Positions 1 through 10,044 are shown, numbered from the stretch's first letter. The stretch: DNA of 64,000 nucleotides from Thermus parvatiensis (GCF_001535545.1 NZ_CP014141.1:1302001-1366000), one strand, 5' to 3'. Program-made: numbers and translations. Notes: generated by a model not told the origin, from the sequence alone.

Positions 1-578
1 CCCAGGGCCTGGCCTACCGGGGGCGCTTCCAGGGCCCCCTCGCCCTCACCCTCCTCCTCCCCCGGCACGTGCAGGCCAGGCTCCACCTCGCGCCCGGGAG
101 GCGGATCAAGGTGGTCCTGAAGCCCCGCTACCTGCACCTGATGCCGGGCGAGGCAAAGGAGGGCCTCTAGGCTCAGGCCGAACTTCCGTGCAAGCCCCTG
201 GAGGGCGAAGCGGGCCTGCCAGGGGGCGAGGCCCAGGGCCCGGCCCAAGGCGGAAGGCCTAGGCTCCACCCCCCGACCGAGGGCCTCCAGGACCCCGGCC
301 TCCCGCCCGGTGAGCCGCAGGCCGAGCCGGCCGCGAAGCCCCTCGGCCAGGGTCTTGGGGTCGTCCTTGCGGGTGAGGAAGGCCCGCCGCCTGGGGTCGT
401 AGACCCGCAGGCCCCACGGGGTGGGCCAGAAGAAGACCTCCCCCCGCTCCAGGTGGGCGAGGTCGGCCAGAGCAAGCCCCTCCGCCTCGCGCCAGGACAC
501 CGCCACGCCCGCCGCCCAAAGCGCCGGGGCGAGCCGGGCGTAAAGGGAAAGGTCGTCCGTCCACACCACCACGCGCAC
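1..578 (-). CDS. Receiver-like/HTH putative DNA-binding regulator (3' end unresolved)
   Basis: A GTG start at 578 follows a strong Shine-Dalgarno sequence (AAGGAGGT) at normal spacing. Residues 1-90 look like a degenerate receiver or sensor fold starting RVVVWTDDLSLYARLAP. Residues about 90-150 resemble a LuxR-type helix-turn-helix (LTGREAGVLEALGRG, then ALGRALGLAPWQARFALQGL). No stop occurs before the window edge, and the part antisense to the upstream fragment (below about 170) is low-complexity. The true stop may be lost to an indel or lie outside. It follows the small membrane protein gene on the same strand. The regulator class is an inference. Confidence 0.5.
   Translation of the reverse strand, partial: MRVVVWTDDLSLYARLAPALWAAGVAVSWREAEGLALADLAHLERGEVFFWPTPWGLRVYDPRRRAFLTRKDDPKTLAEGLRGRLGLRLTGREAGVLEALGRGVEPRPSALGRALGLAPWQARFALQGLARKFGLSLEALLCLARHQVQVAGLQDHLDPPPGREVEPGLHVPGEEEGEGEGALEAPPVGQAL
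3..170 (+). CDS. C-terminal fragment, TOBE-like domain, possibly of an ABC transporter ATPase (5' end outside window)
   Basis: Only the last 55 codons are present, read from the window edge to a TAG. The peptide alternates short hydrophobic strands with basic residues and ends with VVLKPRYLHLMPGEAKEGL, which resembles the small beta-barrel TOBE domain at the C-terminus of molybdate/sugar-type ABC transporter ATPases. The family call rests on this tail alone, so it is tentative. It converges with the regulator on the other strand, whose open frame runs on antisense through this gene in the same codon register. Confidence 0.45.
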   Translation, partial: QGLAYRGRFQGPLALTLLLPRHVQARLHLAPGRRIKVVLKPRYLHLMPGEAKEGL

Positions 579-624
579 CGCGCACCTCCTTTCGTCCAAG
601 GCCGAAAGTCCTCCGTCCTGGCCT

Positions 625-942
625 TTAGGCGAGGAAGGGCGGGGCGCGCGGGGGGCCGGGAAGCGGGAAAGGCGGGGGAAAGCCCGCCCGGGCCTCCGGC
701 CGGACCCTAAAGAAGGCCATGGGCCCCGGCGGGGCGGGCGGGTCCACGGGGGGGAGGCCCGGGGCGAGCTGGAGGCCGCAGAGGAGGCTGTGGTGCACCT
801 CCTCTCCCGGGGCGCGGCAGTCCGCCTGGAGGGCGGGGTTCTGCCGCTCCATGAGGTAGAGCTGGAGGGCCACCCCGGTGGAGGCCACCAGGGTGAGGAG
901 GACGTAAAGGGCGAGGAGCCCGAGCCTCTTCCACCCCGGCAC
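625..942 (-). CDS. Small single-pass membrane protein, unknown function
   Basis: This 105-codon gene starts at a GTG and encodes a short basic N-terminus followed by a clear transmembrane helix at about residues 7-28 ([20 protein letters not shown]). The remaining roughly 75 residues are soluble, contain two cysteines and end in a Pro/Gly-rich tail. No family is recognised. It diverges from hisS across 44 bp. A TATCCT box lies just upstream of the GTG, compatible with a near-leaderless transcript. The downstream regulator gene (start 578) is 46 bp away and may be co-transcribed. Confidence 0.5.
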   Translation of the reverse strand: MPGWKRLGLLALYVLLTLVASTGVALQLYLMERQNPALQADCRAPGEEVHHSLLCGLQLAPGLPPVDPPAPPGPMAFFRVRPEARAGFPPPFPLPGPPRAPPFLA

Positions 943-986
943 GGCCTCAGGATACCAGGGCCCCCTTTCCCGTAAAGTGGAAGGGT

Positions 987-2251
987 ATGACCGCTCGGGC
1001 CGTGCGGGGCACCAAGGATCTTTTCGGCAAGGAGCTCAGGATGCACCAGCGCATCGTGGCCACCGCCCGCAAGGTCTTGGAGGCGGCGGGGGCCCTGGAG
1101 CTCGTCACCCCCATCTTTGAGGAAACCCAGGTCTTTGAGAAGGGCGTGGGGGCGGCCACGGACATCGTGCGCAAGGAGATGTTCACCTTCCAGGACCGGG
1201 GCGGGCGCTCCCTAACCTTGCGCCCCGAGGGCACGGCCGCCATGGTCCGGGCCTACCTGGAGCACGGGATGAAGGTCTGGCCCCAGCCCGTGAGGCTCTG
1301 GATGGCGGGGCCCATGTTCCGGGCCGAGCGCCCCCAAAAGGGGCGGTACCGCCAGTTCCACCAGGTGAACTACGAGGCCTTGGGCTCGGAAAACCCCATC
1401 CTGGACGCCGAGGCCGTGGTCCTCCTCTACGAGTGCCTGAAGGAGCTCGGCCTTAGGCGCCTCAAGGTCAAGCTCTCCTCCGTGGGGGACCCCGAGGACC
1501 GGGCGCGCTACAACGCCTACCTAAAGGAGGTCCTCTCCCCCCACAAGGAGGCCCTCTCCGAGGACTCCAAGGAGCGCTTGGAGCTCAACCCCATGCGCAT
1601 CCTGGACTCCAAAAGCGAGAAAGACCAGGCCCTCCTCAAGGAGCTCGGGGTGAGGCCCATGCTGGACTTCCTGGGGGAGGAGGCGAGGGCCCACCTCCAC
1701 AAGGTGGAGCGCCACCTGGAAAGGCTTTCCGTCCCCTACGAGCTGGAGCCCGCCTTGGTGCGGGGGCTGGACTACTACGTGCGCACCGCCTTTGAGGTGC
1801 ACCACGAGGAGATCGGAGCCCAGTCCGCCCTGGGAGGCGGGGGGCGGTACGACGGGCTTTCCGAGCTTCTGGGGGGCCCCGGGTGCCGGGAGTGGGGTTC
1901 GCCTTCGGGGTGGAGCGGGTGGCCCTGGCCCTCGAGGCCGAGGGCTTCGGCCTCCCCGAGGAGAAGGGCCCCGACCTCTACCTCATCCCCCTCACGGAGG
2001 AGGCGGTGGAGGAGGCCTTCTACCTGGCCGAGGCCCTGAGGCCCCGCCTCCGGGCCGAGTACGCCCTCGCCCCCAGGAAGCCGGCCAAGGGCCTGGAGGA
2101 GGCCCTGAAGCGGGGGGCGGCCTTCGCGGGCTTCCTGGGCGAGGACGAGCTCCGGGCGGGGGAGGTGACCCTGAAGAGGCTCGCCACCGGGGAGCAGGTG
2201 CGCTTAAGCCGGGAGGAGGTTCCGGGCTACCTCCTCCAGGCCCTCGGGTGA
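987..2251 (+). CDS. hisS: Histidyl-tRNA synthetase (reading frame broken by one missing base)
   Basis: Class II synthetase that charges tRNA-His. The first frame runs from ATG 987 and opens with GTKDLF. It contains motif 2 ([16 protein letters not shown]), the HisA signature [11 protein letters not shown] near residue 257 and the start of motif 3, GGGGRYDGL. The frame is then lost at a run of four C (1877-1880). One extra C restores [19 protein letters not shown] and the anticodon-binding domain, which is open in another frame to TGA 2251. The restored protein is 421 residues, the length known for Thermus HisRS. A GGAAGGG Shine-Dalgarno sequence precedes the start, and aspS follows after 24 bp. 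Confidence 0.95.
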
Positions 2252-2275
2252 GAATCCGGTAAGCTTGGGAGGATT

Positions 2276-4021
2276 ATGCGTCGCACCCACTACGCCGGAA
2301 GCCTGAGGGAAACCCACGTGGGCGAGGAGGTGGTCCTCGAGGGCTGGGTCAACCGCCGCCGCGACCTCGGGGGCCTCATCTTTTTAGACCTCAGGGACCG
2401 GGAGGGCCTGGTCCAGCTCGTGGCCCACCCCGCTAGCCCCGCCTACGCCACCGCCGAACGGGTGCGCCCCGAGTGGGTGGTGCGGGCCAAAGGCCTCGTG
2501 CGCCTCCGCCCCGAGCCCAACCCCCGCCTCGCCACGGGGCGGGTGGAGGTGGAGCTCTCTTCCCTCGAGGTCCTCGCCGAGGCCAAGACGCCCCCCTTCC
2601 CCGTGGACGCGGGCTGGCGGGGGGAGGAGGAGAAGGAGGCAAGTGAGGAGCTCCGCCTCAAGTACCGCTACCTGGACCTAAGAAGGCGGCGCATGCAGGA
2701 GAACCTGCGCCTGCGCCACCGGGTCATCAAGGCCATCTGGGACTTCCTGGACCGGGAGGGGTTCGTCCAGGTGGAAACCCCCTTTCTCACCAAAAGCACC
2801 CCGGAAGGGGCCCGGGACTTCCTGGTGCCCTACCGCCACGAGCCCGGCCTCTTCTACGCCCTGCCCCAGTCCCCCCAGCTCTTCAAGCAGATGCTGATGG
2901 TGGCGGGGCTGGACCGCTACTTCCAGATCGCCCGCTGCTTCCGGGACGAGGACCTCCGCGCCGACCGCCAGCCCGACTTCACCCAGCTGGACCTGGAGAT
3001 GAGCTTCGTGGAGGTGGAGGACGTCCTGGAGCTCAACGAGCGCCTCATGGCCCACGTCTTCCGCGAGGCGTTGGGGGTGGAGCTTCCCCTCCCCTTCCCC
3101 CGGCTTTCCTACGAGGAGGCCATGGAGCGCTACGGCTCCGACAAGCCCGACCTCCGCTTCGGCCTGGAGCTCAAGGAGGTGGGCCCCCTCTTCCGCCAGG
3201 GGGACTTCCGGGTCTTCCGGGAGGCAGAAAGCGTCAAGGCCCTGGCCGCCCCCAAGGCCCTCTCCCGCAAGGAGATCGCCGAGCTGGAGGAGGTGGCCAA
3301 GCGCCACAAGGCCCAGGGCCTCGCCTGGGCCCGGGTGGAGGAGGGGGGGTTTTCCGGAGGTGTAGCCAAGTTTTTAGAACCCGTGCGGGAAGCTTTGCTC
3401 CAAGCCACGGAGGCCAGGCCCGGGGACACCCTCCTCTTCGTGGCGGGGCCCCGCAAGGTGGCGGCCACGGCCCTGGGGGCGGTGCGGCTTAGGGCGGCGG
3501 ACCTCTTGGGCCTCAAGCGGGAGGGGTGGTCCTTCCTCTGGGTGGTGGACTTTCCCCTTTTGGAGTGGGACGAGGAGGAAGAGGCCTGGACCTACATGCA
3601 CCACCCCTTCACGAGCCCCCACCCCGAGGACCTGCCCCTCCTGGAACAGGAGCCGGGGAGGGTGCGGGCCTTGGCCTACGACCTCGTCCTCAACGGGGTG
3701 GAGGTGGGCGGGGGGTCCATCCGCATCCACGACCCCAGGCTCCAGGCCCGGGTCTTCCGGCTTCTCGGCATCGGCGAGGAGGAGCAAAGGGAGAAGTTCG
3801 GGTTCTTCCTCGAGGCCCTGGAGTACGGGGCCCCGCCCCACGGGGGCATCGCCTGGGGGCTGGACCGCCTCCTCGCCCTCATGACGGGAAGCCCCTCCAT
3901 CCGCGAGGTCATCGCCTTCCCCAAGAACAAGGAGGGCAAGGACCCCCTGACCGGAGCCCCGAGCCCCGTGCCCGAGGAGCAGCTTAGGGAGCTGGGGCTT
4001 CAGGTGATCCGCCATGGCTAG
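2276..4021 (+). CDS. aspS: Aspartyl-tRNA synthetase, bacterial type
   Basis: Class IIb synthetase of 581 residues. The N-terminal OB-fold anticodon-binding domain (about 1-105, [20 protein letters not shown]) is followed by the catalytic core with motif 2 ([18 protein letters not shown]). A large bacteria-specific insertion occupies about 280-420, and motif 3, [13 protein letters not shown], lies near residue 525. The insertion and length mark it as the bacterial, discriminating enzyme; Thermus also has a shorter archaeal-type AspRS elsewhere. It lies 24 bp after hisS, so the two probably form an operon. Its stop overlaps the next gene's start by 8 bases. Confidence 0.97.
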   Translation: MRRTHYAGSLRETHVGEEVVLEGWVNRRRDLGGLIFLDLRDREGLVQLVAHPASPAYATAERVRPEWVVRAKGLVRLRPEPNPRLATGRVEVELSSLEVLAEAKTPPFPVDAGWRGEEEKEASEELRLKYRYLDLRRRRMQENLRLRHRVIKAIWDFLDREGFVQVETPFLTKSTPEGARDFLVPYRHEPGLFYALPQSPQLFKQMLMVAGLDRYFQIARCFRDEDLRADRQPDFTQLDLEMSFVEVEDVLELNERLMAHVFREALGVELPLPFPRLSYEEAMERYGSDKPDLRFGLELKEVGPLFRQGDFRVFREAESVKALAAPKALSRKEIAELEEVAKRHKAQGLAWARVEEGGFSGGVAKFLEPVREALLQATEARPGDTLLFVAGPRKVAATALGAVRLRAADLLGLKREGWSFLWVVDFPLLEWDEEEEAWTYMHHPFTSPHPEDLPLLEQEPGRVRALAYDLVLNGVEVGGGSIRIHDPRLQARVFRLLGIGEEEQREKFGFFLEALEYGAPPHGGIAWGLDRLLALMTGSPSIREVIAFPKNKEGKDPLTGAPSPVPEEQLRELGLQVIRHG

Positions 4022-4906
4022 GATCCCCTACGTCCTGGTGGACGTCTTCGCCCCCGCCCCCGGGGCGGGCAACCGGGTGGCCGTGGTCCTGGACGCCCGG
4101 GGGATGTCCCCGGAGGAGATGCGGGCGGTGGCCCAAAGCCTGGGGACGGCCGAGGCCGCCTTCCTCCTGGAGCGCACCGGCTTGGCCCTCTCCGTCCGCT
4201 TCTTCACCCCGGGGGGGAGGTGGAGTTCTCCGGGCACGCCGCCGTGGCCGTGGGCCTCACCGCGGCCCGCACCGGCCTGATGCCGGAAGGGACGACGCGC
4301 CTTTACCTCCACACGCCCACGGAGGTGCTGCCCGTGGAGCTCGTCTTGGAAGCGGGAGAACCCCGCAAGGCCTGGGTCAGAGGCCCCGCCCCCCGGTTCC
4401 GTGACCTTCCCCCCTACCGGGCCCTGAGGGAGGTCCTCGAGGCCCTGGGCTCCGACGAGCGCTACCTCCACCGGGGCCTCCCCTACGGGGTGGCCTTCAC
4501 CGGGCTTTGGAGCCTTTTTGTGCCCCTCATCGCCCCCGGGGTGGTGGACGCCCTGGAACCGGAGATGGAACGGCTCAAGGCGCTCTGCTTCCGGCTGGAC
4601 GTGGCCACGATCCACGCCTACGCCCCCATGGGGCCGAGGAGCTTCTACGCCCGGGATTTCGCCCCCCTCCTCGGCATCCCCGAGGACCCGGTCACGGGCT
4701 CGGCCAACGCCGCCTTGGGGGCCCTCCTCGCCCGGGCCGGGGTCGTGCCTAGGCGGGAAGGAAAGGTCCTCCTCACCGTCTACCAGGGGCACCACCTAGG
4801 CAACCCGGGGGTGGTGGAGGTCCAGGTGGAGTACAGCCCCACGGGCGAGCCCTACAGCGTCCAGATCGGGGGCGAGGCGGTGATCGTCCAGACGGGGGAG
4901 GTTTGA
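4014..4906 (+). CDS. PhzF-family isomerase/epimerase-like protein (frame broken by one missing base)
   Basis: Restored length is 297 residues. The N-terminal half shows the PhzF pattern: [17 protein letters not shown], then the candidate catalytic Glu47 in GTAEAAFL and FFTPGG. The frame is lost at a run of seven G (4211-4217). One extra G restores [15 protein letters not shown] and the second half, including [17 protein letters not shown] and [17 protein letters not shown], which are diagnostic for the two-lobed diaminopimelate-epimerase-like fold. The substrate is unknown. The ATG overlaps the aspS stop and the TGA overlaps or abuts the HAD gene, suggesting translational coupling. Confidence 0.85.
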
Positions 4907-4920
4907 GCGCGGGGAAGCCC

Positions 4921-5736
4921 ATGGTCCGCCTGGTCTTCGTGGACGTGGACGGCACCCTGGTGGGCCGGGAGGGGGTGCCCCCCTGCGTCTGGCCCGAGGT
5001 GGAGGCCCTGAAGGCCCTGGGGGTCCGCTTCGCCCTGGTCACGGGCCGGCCCGGCCGGGGAGAGGCCCTCCTCCTCGCCCGGAGGCTCGCCCCCACGGGC
5101 CTCCACGTTTACGAGTCGGGGGCCGTGGTCCTGGCCTTGGAAGAGGACCTCCACGAGCCCCCCGCGAGGCCCTTCCACGTGGAGGCCCTGCCGGAGGAAG
5201 CGGCCCGGGAGGCCGTCCGGCTCGCCCGCAGGCTCGCCCTTCCCCTCGAGGGCTACACGGCGGACGGGGGCTTCTTCGTGGAAGGGGATAGCCCCCTCCT
5301 CGAGGCCCACCAGCGCCTCCTCGGGGTGGAGGCGGAAGGGGCCGACCTCCTCCGCCTTTCCTCCCCCCTGGTGCGCCTCCAGGTCCTGGCCGAGGGGGAA
5401 GCCCCCGTGGAGCGGCTTCTGGAGGCGCTTCCCCCGGGACTTCAGGCCCACGTGGCGGAAAGCCCCAAGATGCCGGGGGTCCGCTTCGTCTCCCTCACCA
5501 AGGAGGGCGTGAGCAAGCTCAGCGCCGCCCGGCTTGTGGCCGAGGCCTACGGCCTCCCCCTGTCGGAGTGCGCCATGGTGGGAGACGGGGAGAACGACCT
5601 GGAGCTCCTCCGGGCCGTGGGGGTGGGGATCGCCATGGGGAACGCTCCCCCCTCGGTGAAGCGGGCGGCCCAAAGGGTGGTCGCCCCCGTGGAGGCCTGC
5701 GGCCTGGCCGAGGCCCTCCGCCTCCTCCGGGGTTAG
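4921..5736 (+). CDS. HAD-superfamily phosphatase, Cof/type IIB-like
   Basis: The protein has 271 residues from ATG 4921. An upstream TTG at 4903 overlaps the preceding stop but lacks a well-placed Shine-Dalgarno sequence. HAD motif I is DVDGTL at residues 8-13 and motif IV is GDGENDLELL near residue 223. The large intervening cap (about 85-190) is typical of the Cof/sucrose-phosphatase/mannosyl-phosphoglycerate phosphatase branch. It probably dephosphorylates a sugar phosphate or nucleotide, but the substrate cannot be read from sequence. It sits between the PhzF-like gene and asnS. Confidence 0.85.
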   Translation: MVRLVFVDVDGTLVGREGVPPCVWPEVEALKALGVRFALVTGRPGRGEALLLARRLAPTGLHVYESGAVVLALEEDLHEPPARPFHVEALPEEAAREAVRLARRLALPLEGYTADGGFFVEGDSPLLEAHQRLLGVEAEGADLLRLSSPLVRLQVLAEGEAPVERLLEALPPGLQAHVAESPKMPGVRFVSLTKEGVSKLSAARLVAEAYGLPLSECAMVGDGENDLELLRAVGVGIAMGNAPPSVKRAAQRVVAPVEACGLAEALRLLRG

Positions 5737-5799
5737 GAAAGGCCCTCACGGAAGGCCCAAGGGGATAAACGCCCGGCAAACGCGTAGACTGGGAGGGGT

Positions 5800-7116
5800 A
5801 TGCGCGTCTTCATTGACGAGATCGCCCGCCACGTGGACCAGGAGGTGGAACTCAGGGGCTGGCTCTACCAGAGGCGCTCCAAGGGCAAGATCCACTTCCT
5901 CATCCTCCGGGACGGCACCGGCTTCCTCCAGGCCACGGTGGTCCAGGGGGAGGTGCCGGAGGCGGTCTTCCGGGAAGCGGACCACCTCCCCCAGGAAACC
6001 GCCCTAAGGGTGTGGGGCCGGGTGCGGGAGGACCGGAGGGCCCCGGGGGGGTTTGAGCTCGCCGTGCGGGGCCTCGAGGTGGTGAGCCGCCCCCAGGGGG
6101 AGTACCCCATCGGCCCCAAGGAGCACGGCATTGACTTCCTCATGGACTACCGCCACCTCTGGCTCCGCCACCGCCGCCCCTTCGCCGTGATGCGCATCCG
6201 CGACGAGCTGGAAAGGGCCATCCACGAGTTCTTCGGGGAAAGGGGCTTCCTCCGCTTTGACGCCCCCATCCTCACCCCAAGCGCCGTGGAGGGCACCACG
6301 GAGCTCTTTGAGGTGGAGCTCTTTGACGGGGAGAAGGCCTACCTCTCCCAGTCGGGGCAGCTTTACGCCGAGGCGGGAGCTTTGGCCTTCGCCAAGGTCT
6401 ACACCTTCGGCCCCACCTTCCGGGCGGAGCGCTCCAAGACGCGGCGCCACCTCTTGGAGTTCTGGATGGTGGAGCCCGAGGTGGCCTTCATGACCCACGA
6501 GGAGAACATGGCCCTCCAGGAGGAATTGGTGCGCTACCTCGTAGCCCGGGTGCTGGAACGGCGCGCCAAGGAGCTGGAGATGCTCGGGCGGGACCCCAAG
6601 GCCTTGGAACCCGCCGCGGAAGGGAACTACCCCCGCCTCACCTACAAGGAGGCGGTAGCCCTGGTGAACCGCCTGGCGGAGCAAGACCCCGAGGTACCCC
6701 CCCTTCCCTACGGCGAGGACTTCGGCGCCCCCCACGAGGCCGCCCTAAGCCGGCAGTTTGACCGCCCGGTCTTCGTGGAGCGCTACCCCGCAAAGATCAA
6801 GGCATTCTACATGGAGCCGGACCCCGAAGACCCCGAGCTCGTCTTAAACGACGACCTCCTCGCCCCCGAGGGCTACGGGGAGATCATCGGGGGCAGCCAG
6901 AGGATCCACGATCTGGAGCTCCTTAAGCGCAAGATCCGGGAGTTCGGCCTCCCCGAGGAGGTTTACGACTGGTACCTGGACCTCCGCCGCTTCGGCAGCG
7001 TCCCCCACTCGGGGTTCGGCCTGGGCCTCGAGCGCACTGTGGCCTGGATCTGCGGCCTAAGCCACGTACGGGAAGCCATCCCCTTCCCCCGAATGTACAC
7101 CCGCATGCGCCCCTAG
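5800..7116 (+). CDS. asnS: Asparaginyl-tRNA synthetase
   Basis: 438 residues, the known length of Thermus AsnRS. The OB-fold domain (about 1-105) contains [21 protein letters not shown]. The catalytic core has [12 protein letters not shown] and motif 2 [21 protein letters not shown], where the EFWM(V/I)EPE pattern distinguishes AsnRS from AspRS. Motif 3 is [16 protein letters not shown] near the C-terminus. A second, archaeal-type AspRS was considered and rejected on these motifs. It starts 63 bp after the HAD gene with GGGAGGGGT just before the ATG. Confidence 0.95.
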   Translation: MRVFIDEIARHVDQEVELRGWLYQRRSKGKIHFLILRDGTGFLQATVVQGEVPEAVFREADHLPQETALRVWGRVREDRRAPGGFELAVRGLEVVSRPQGEYPIGPKEHGIDFLMDYRHLWLRHRRPFAVMRIRDELERAIHEFFGERGFLRFDAPILTPSAVEGTTELFEVELFDGEKAYLSQSGQLYAEAGALAFAKVYTFGPTFRAERSKTRRHLLEFWMVEPEVAFMTHEENMALQEELVRYLVARVLERRAKELEMLGRDPKALEPAAEGNYPRLTYKEAVALVNRLAEQDPEVPPLPYGEDFGAPHEAALSRQFDRPVFVERYPAKIKAFYMEPDPEDPELVLNDDLLAPEGYGEIIGGSQRIHDLELLKRKIREFGLPEEVYDWYLDLRRFGSVPHSGFGLGLERTVAWICGLSHVREAIPFPRMYTRMRP

Positions 7117-7129
7117 GTTCGGCATAGCG

Positions 7130-7173
7130 GAACACACCCCCTGGCTCTTGACAGCCACGGGGGTTTTGTGTTC
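7130..7173. terminator. Long imperfect hairpin downstream of asnS
   Basis: A 44-base inverted repeat pairs GAACACA...CCCC...TGGCT with AGCCA...GGGG...TGTGTTC around the loop CTTGAC. It lies between the convergent asnS and pdxT genes and directly abuts the permease remnant. It could be a bidirectional terminator or the end of a small inserted element. There is no long T-tract on either side. Confidence 0.6.
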
Positions 7174-7276
7174 TCCAGCGCTACCCTTCCTGTTGCTGCA
7201 ACTTGCAGGGCTTATCCTGGCGATGCTCTTCCCTGGGCTCGCCACCTGGCTACCCAGCCTGGTTTACGGGCACTAG
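7172..7276 (+). pseudogene. 3' remnant of a TRAP transporter large permease (DctM-like) gene
   Basis: An open stretch of about 34 codons with no plausible start ends at TAG 7276. It encodes PFLLLQLAGLILAMLFPGLA followed by TWLPSLVYGH. The hydrophobic helix followed by LFPGL-x-x-WLPSL is the typical C-terminal end of DctM-family TRAP permeases. The rest of the gene is absent; a strong hairpin occupies the junction. The stop overlaps the pdxT stop on the other strand. I infer the residue of a deleted or replaced transporter locus. Confidence 0.55.
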
Positions 7277-7851
7277 GCCCCGGCCAGTTCCAAGAAGTAG
7301 CGGTGAACCCTTAGGTCCTGGGTAAGCTCGGGGTGGAAGCTGCTGGCGAGAACCTTCCCCTGCCGCACCAAGACGGGGAAGCCGGAAAGCTCGGCCAGCA
7401 CCTCCACCCCCTCCCCCAGGCGGCGAAAGAGGGGGGCGCGGATGAAGACCCCGTGGAAGGGCTCGGAAAAGCCCCGGATGAAGAGGTCCTCTTCAAAGCT
7501 CTCCACCTGGCGGCCAAAAGCGTTCCGCTCCACCGCCACGTCCAAGACACCCAGGCGGGGTTGCTCGGGGTAGCCTAGGATCTCCCGGGCAAGCCATATG
7601 GCCCCGGCGCAGGTGCCGAAGAGGGCCAGGGAACCCTCTTCCACCCGCTTGCGCACCTCGTCCTCGATTCCGTATTCCCGGGCCAGCTTGCCGATGGTGG
7701 TGGACTCGCCCCCAGGCACGATGAGGGCTTTTAGGCCCTCTAAGTGCTCGGGCTTGCGCACCTCCTTGGCCTCCACCCCAAGCCGCCTGAGGGCCTCCTT
7801 GTGCTCGCGGAAATCGCCTTGTAGGGCCAAAACGCCAACCACGCCCCTCAT
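7273..7851 (-). CDS. pdxT: Pyridoxal 5'-phosphate synthase, glutaminase subunit PdxT
   Basis: 192 residues from ATG 7851 (MRGVVGVLALQGDFREH); an in-frame extension nine codons upstream is less likely. PdxT hydrolyses glutamine and passes ammonia to PdxS for PLP synthesis. It has the glutaminase features PGGEST near residue 47, the nucleophile Cys81 in FGTCAGAIWLA, and the His-Glu pair in SSFHPELT. Normally it is adjacent to pdxS, but here a P-type ATPase and its repressor (7984-10414) lie between them. It starts 133 bp after the ATPase stop. Confidence 0.95.
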   Translation of the reverse strand: MRGVVGVLALQGDFREHKEALRRLGVEAKEVRKPEHLEGLKALIVPGGESTTIGKLAREYGIEDEVRKRVEEGSLALFGTCAGAIWLAREILGYPEQPRLGVLDVAVERNAFGRQVESFEEDLFIRGFSEPFHGVFIRAPLFRRLGEGVEVLAELSGFPVLVRQGKVLASSFHPELTQDLRVHRYFLELAGA

Positions 7852-7983
7852 CCTGGACTTAGGCTCCCGCCCTGTCAAGGGAAGCCCCCCGCCAGAAGGG
7901 AAGCGGAGGGCACCCCCACCTTGGCCTCACTCGCAAGGAACTGCTCCAGAAGCCTGGGATACCTGCGCCTGGGCATGGGTCAA

Positions 7984-10038
7984 CTATACTCTGCTCCTCA
8001 GGAGGCGCAAGCTGTTCGCCGTCACCAGCACCAAAGCCCCGCTGTCGGCCAGGACCGCAGCCCAAAGCCCCGTAAGCCCCAGGAGGGTGCTCAGGAGGAA
8101 AACCCCCTTAAGGCCCACCGCCAGGGCGATGTTTTGCCGCACCACGGCCATGGTCATGCGGCTTAAGCGGAAGGCCCGGGGCAAGGCGGCAAGGCTCAGA
8201 AGCCCCACGTCTGCACTCTGCAGGGCCACTTCCGTGCCCTCGGCCACGGCAAGCCCTACCGTGGCCTTGGCCAGGGCTGGGGCGTCGTTCACCCCATCCC
8301 CCACCATGGCCACGCCACCCCTACCTGCCAACTCCTCCACCAGGCGGAGCTTGTCCACGGGAGAAAGGCCAGCCCGGATTTCCTCAGGAAAAAGCCCTAT
8401 GGCCGTGCCCAAAGCCAAAGCAGAGGTCTCCCGGTCGCCGGTAAGCAGGAGGGGCTTAAGGCCCAGTCGGCGCAGTTCGGCCAAGACTTCCCGGGCCTCG
8501 AGGCGGGGGGTATCCTGGAAGGCCAAGAGGGCCAAGGGAACCCCCTCCCTAACCAAGAGGGAAAGGCTGAAGCCTTCCTCCGCCAAGGCCTTCACCTGGG
8601 CCTCTACTTCCGGGGGCAGGTCCCAGGCCTCGGGCCGCACCAAACCCACCTCCTTCCCCTCCACCCGAGCGAAGGCCCCGAGGCCCGGCACCGCCCGATG
8701 CTCCTCCGAGGGCAAGGCCTTGGGGCCCGAAGCCTCCCGCACCGCCCGGGCTAAGGGGTGGGAGGAACCCTCCGCCACCCCCTTCGCCAGGGCCAAGGCC
8801 TCCTCCGTCGAAACCCCAAAGGTAACCACCCGCACCAGCGTGGGCTTTCCCAGGGTCAGGGTTCCCGTCTTGTCCAAAGCCACGTAGCGAACCCCAGCCA
8901 AGCGCTCCAGGGCCGCCCCGCTCTTAAAGAGCACCCCCGCCCTGGCTCCCCGGCCCACCCCTGCGGCGATGGCCGCAGGCACCGACACCACCAGAGCGCA
9001 GGGACAGGCGATGAGGATAAGGCCCAAGGCCTTGTAGACATGCCCCAGGAAATCCCCCCGGAAAAGGGGAAGGACCAGGCCCACGAAGCCTGCCAGGGCC
9101 AGGACCGCCGGGGTGTAGCGGCGGCTAAAGGCATCCACCACCCGCTCCGCCTGGCTCTTCTTAAGCAAGGCCTCCTCCGCCAGGCGTTCCATCTCCGCCA
9201 GGAAGCCCTCCTCGGGATGGCGCTCCACCTTTACCACCAAGCTCCCCTCCTGCACCAGACTGCCCCCGTAAACCCGGTCCCCTATCCCCTTGGGCCTAGG
9301 CAAGGGCTCCCCGGTGAAGGCGGCCTCCTCCACGGAAGCCTGTCCAGACACCACCACCCCGTCGGCCGGTACCCGCTCCCCCGGGGGCACCCTCACCAGG
9401 TCCCCCACCCTCAAGGCCTTAAGGGGCACCTCCTCCACCCCACCCTCCTTCAGGCGGTAGGCCCGCCTGGGAAGAAGCTCGGAAAGGGCGTAAAGGGACC
9501 TGCGGGCCTGGGCCACGCTATAAGCCTCCAGCACCTCCCCCACGAGGAAGAGGAAGACCACCAGCGCCGCCTCGGCCTCCGCCCCGATGAGCATGGCTCC
9601 CAGGGTAGCCAGCGTAACCAGGGTTTGCATGCTGAAGGGGTTTTGCCGGAACGTAGCCACCGCACGACGAGCCAGGGGGAAAACCCCTATCAAGGCCGCC
9701 AGCCGATAGCCCCAAGGGGCTAGGCCGGGGAGGAAGAGCGAAGCCAAAAAGGCCGCCAGGAGAAGCCCTCCGGAAACCAAGGCCCAGCGCCAGGGCCCAG
9801 GTAACCCCCCTTTCTCCTTCCCTTCCGGACGGAGGCGGTACCCCAGAGCAGAAAGGGCCCGGGCGGCCTCCTCCTCCGCCTGGGGGACCTCCAGTTGGAG
9901 GTAGGCCTTGCCGCTTTGGAAGCTCACCTCCGCCTTGACCACCCCAGGGACCCGGTTCAGGGCATCTTCCACCTTCCTGGCGCAATCGGCGCAGTCCATG
10001 CCCTCCACACGAAAAACGCGCACCTTAGGAGCCTCCAT
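7984..10038 (-). CDS. P1B-type heavy-metal translocating ATPase (Zn/Cd/Pb type, ZntA/CadA/ArsX-like)
   Basis: 684-residue metal-efflux pump. An N-terminal heavy-metal-associated domain carries CADC at residues 16-19. The core has the transmembrane CPC motif near 344, the phosphorylation site DKTGTLT near 386, the SHPLA motif and GDGVNDAPAL near 579. The last membrane pair contains ALAVGLKGVFL and LWAAVLADSGA, whose Lys and Asp are typical of the Zn2+/Cd2+/Pb2+ subgroup rather than copper pumps. From memory, a T. thermophilus HB27 SmtB/ArsX pair studied for metal and arsenic response matches this locus. The promoter directly before the ATG implies leaderless mRNA. Confidence 0.93.
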   Translation of the reverse strand: MEAPKVRVFRVEGMDCADCARKVEDALNRVPGVVKAEVSFQSGKAYLQLEVPQAEEEAARALSALGYRLRPEGKEKGGLPGPWRWALVSGGLLLAAFLASLFLPGLAPWGYRLAALIGVFPLARRAVATFRQNPFSMQTLVTLATLGAMLIGAEAEAALVVFLFLVGEVLEAYSVAQARRSLYALSELLPRRAYRLKEGGVEEVPLKALRVGDLVRVPPGERVPADGVVVSGQASVEEAAFTGEPLPRPKGIGDRVYGGSLVQEGSLVVKVERHPEEGFLAEMERLAEEALLKKSQAERVVDAFSRRYTPAVLALAGFVGLVLPLFRGDFLGHVYKALGLILIACPCALVVSVPAAIAAGVGRGARAGVLFKSGAALERLAGVRYVALDKTGTLTLGKPTLVRVVTFGVSTEEALALAKGVAEGSSHPLARAVREASGPKALPSEEHRAVPGLGAFARVEGKEVGLVRPEAWDLPPEVEAQVKALAEEGFSLSLLVREGVPLALLAFQDTPRLEAREVLAELRRLGLKPLLLTGDRETSALALGTAIGLFPEEIRAGLSPVDKLRLVEELAGRGGVAMVGDGVNDAPALAKATVGLAVAEGTEVALQSADVGLLSLAALPRAFRLSRMTMAVVRQNIALAVGLKGVFLLSTLLGLTGLWAAVLADSGALVLVTANSLRLLRSRV

Positions 10039-10044
10039 GCCCCT

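Noticed and set aside
5800..7116. Archaeal-type AspRS as the identity of the second class IIb synthetase
   Set aside because: The motif 2 region reads EFWMVEPE and the length is 438, both as in AsnRS.
7598..8887. 429-codon plus-strand frame over pdxT and the P-type ATPase
   Set aside because: Ser/Arg/Pro-rich shadow of two well-supported genes; no family features.
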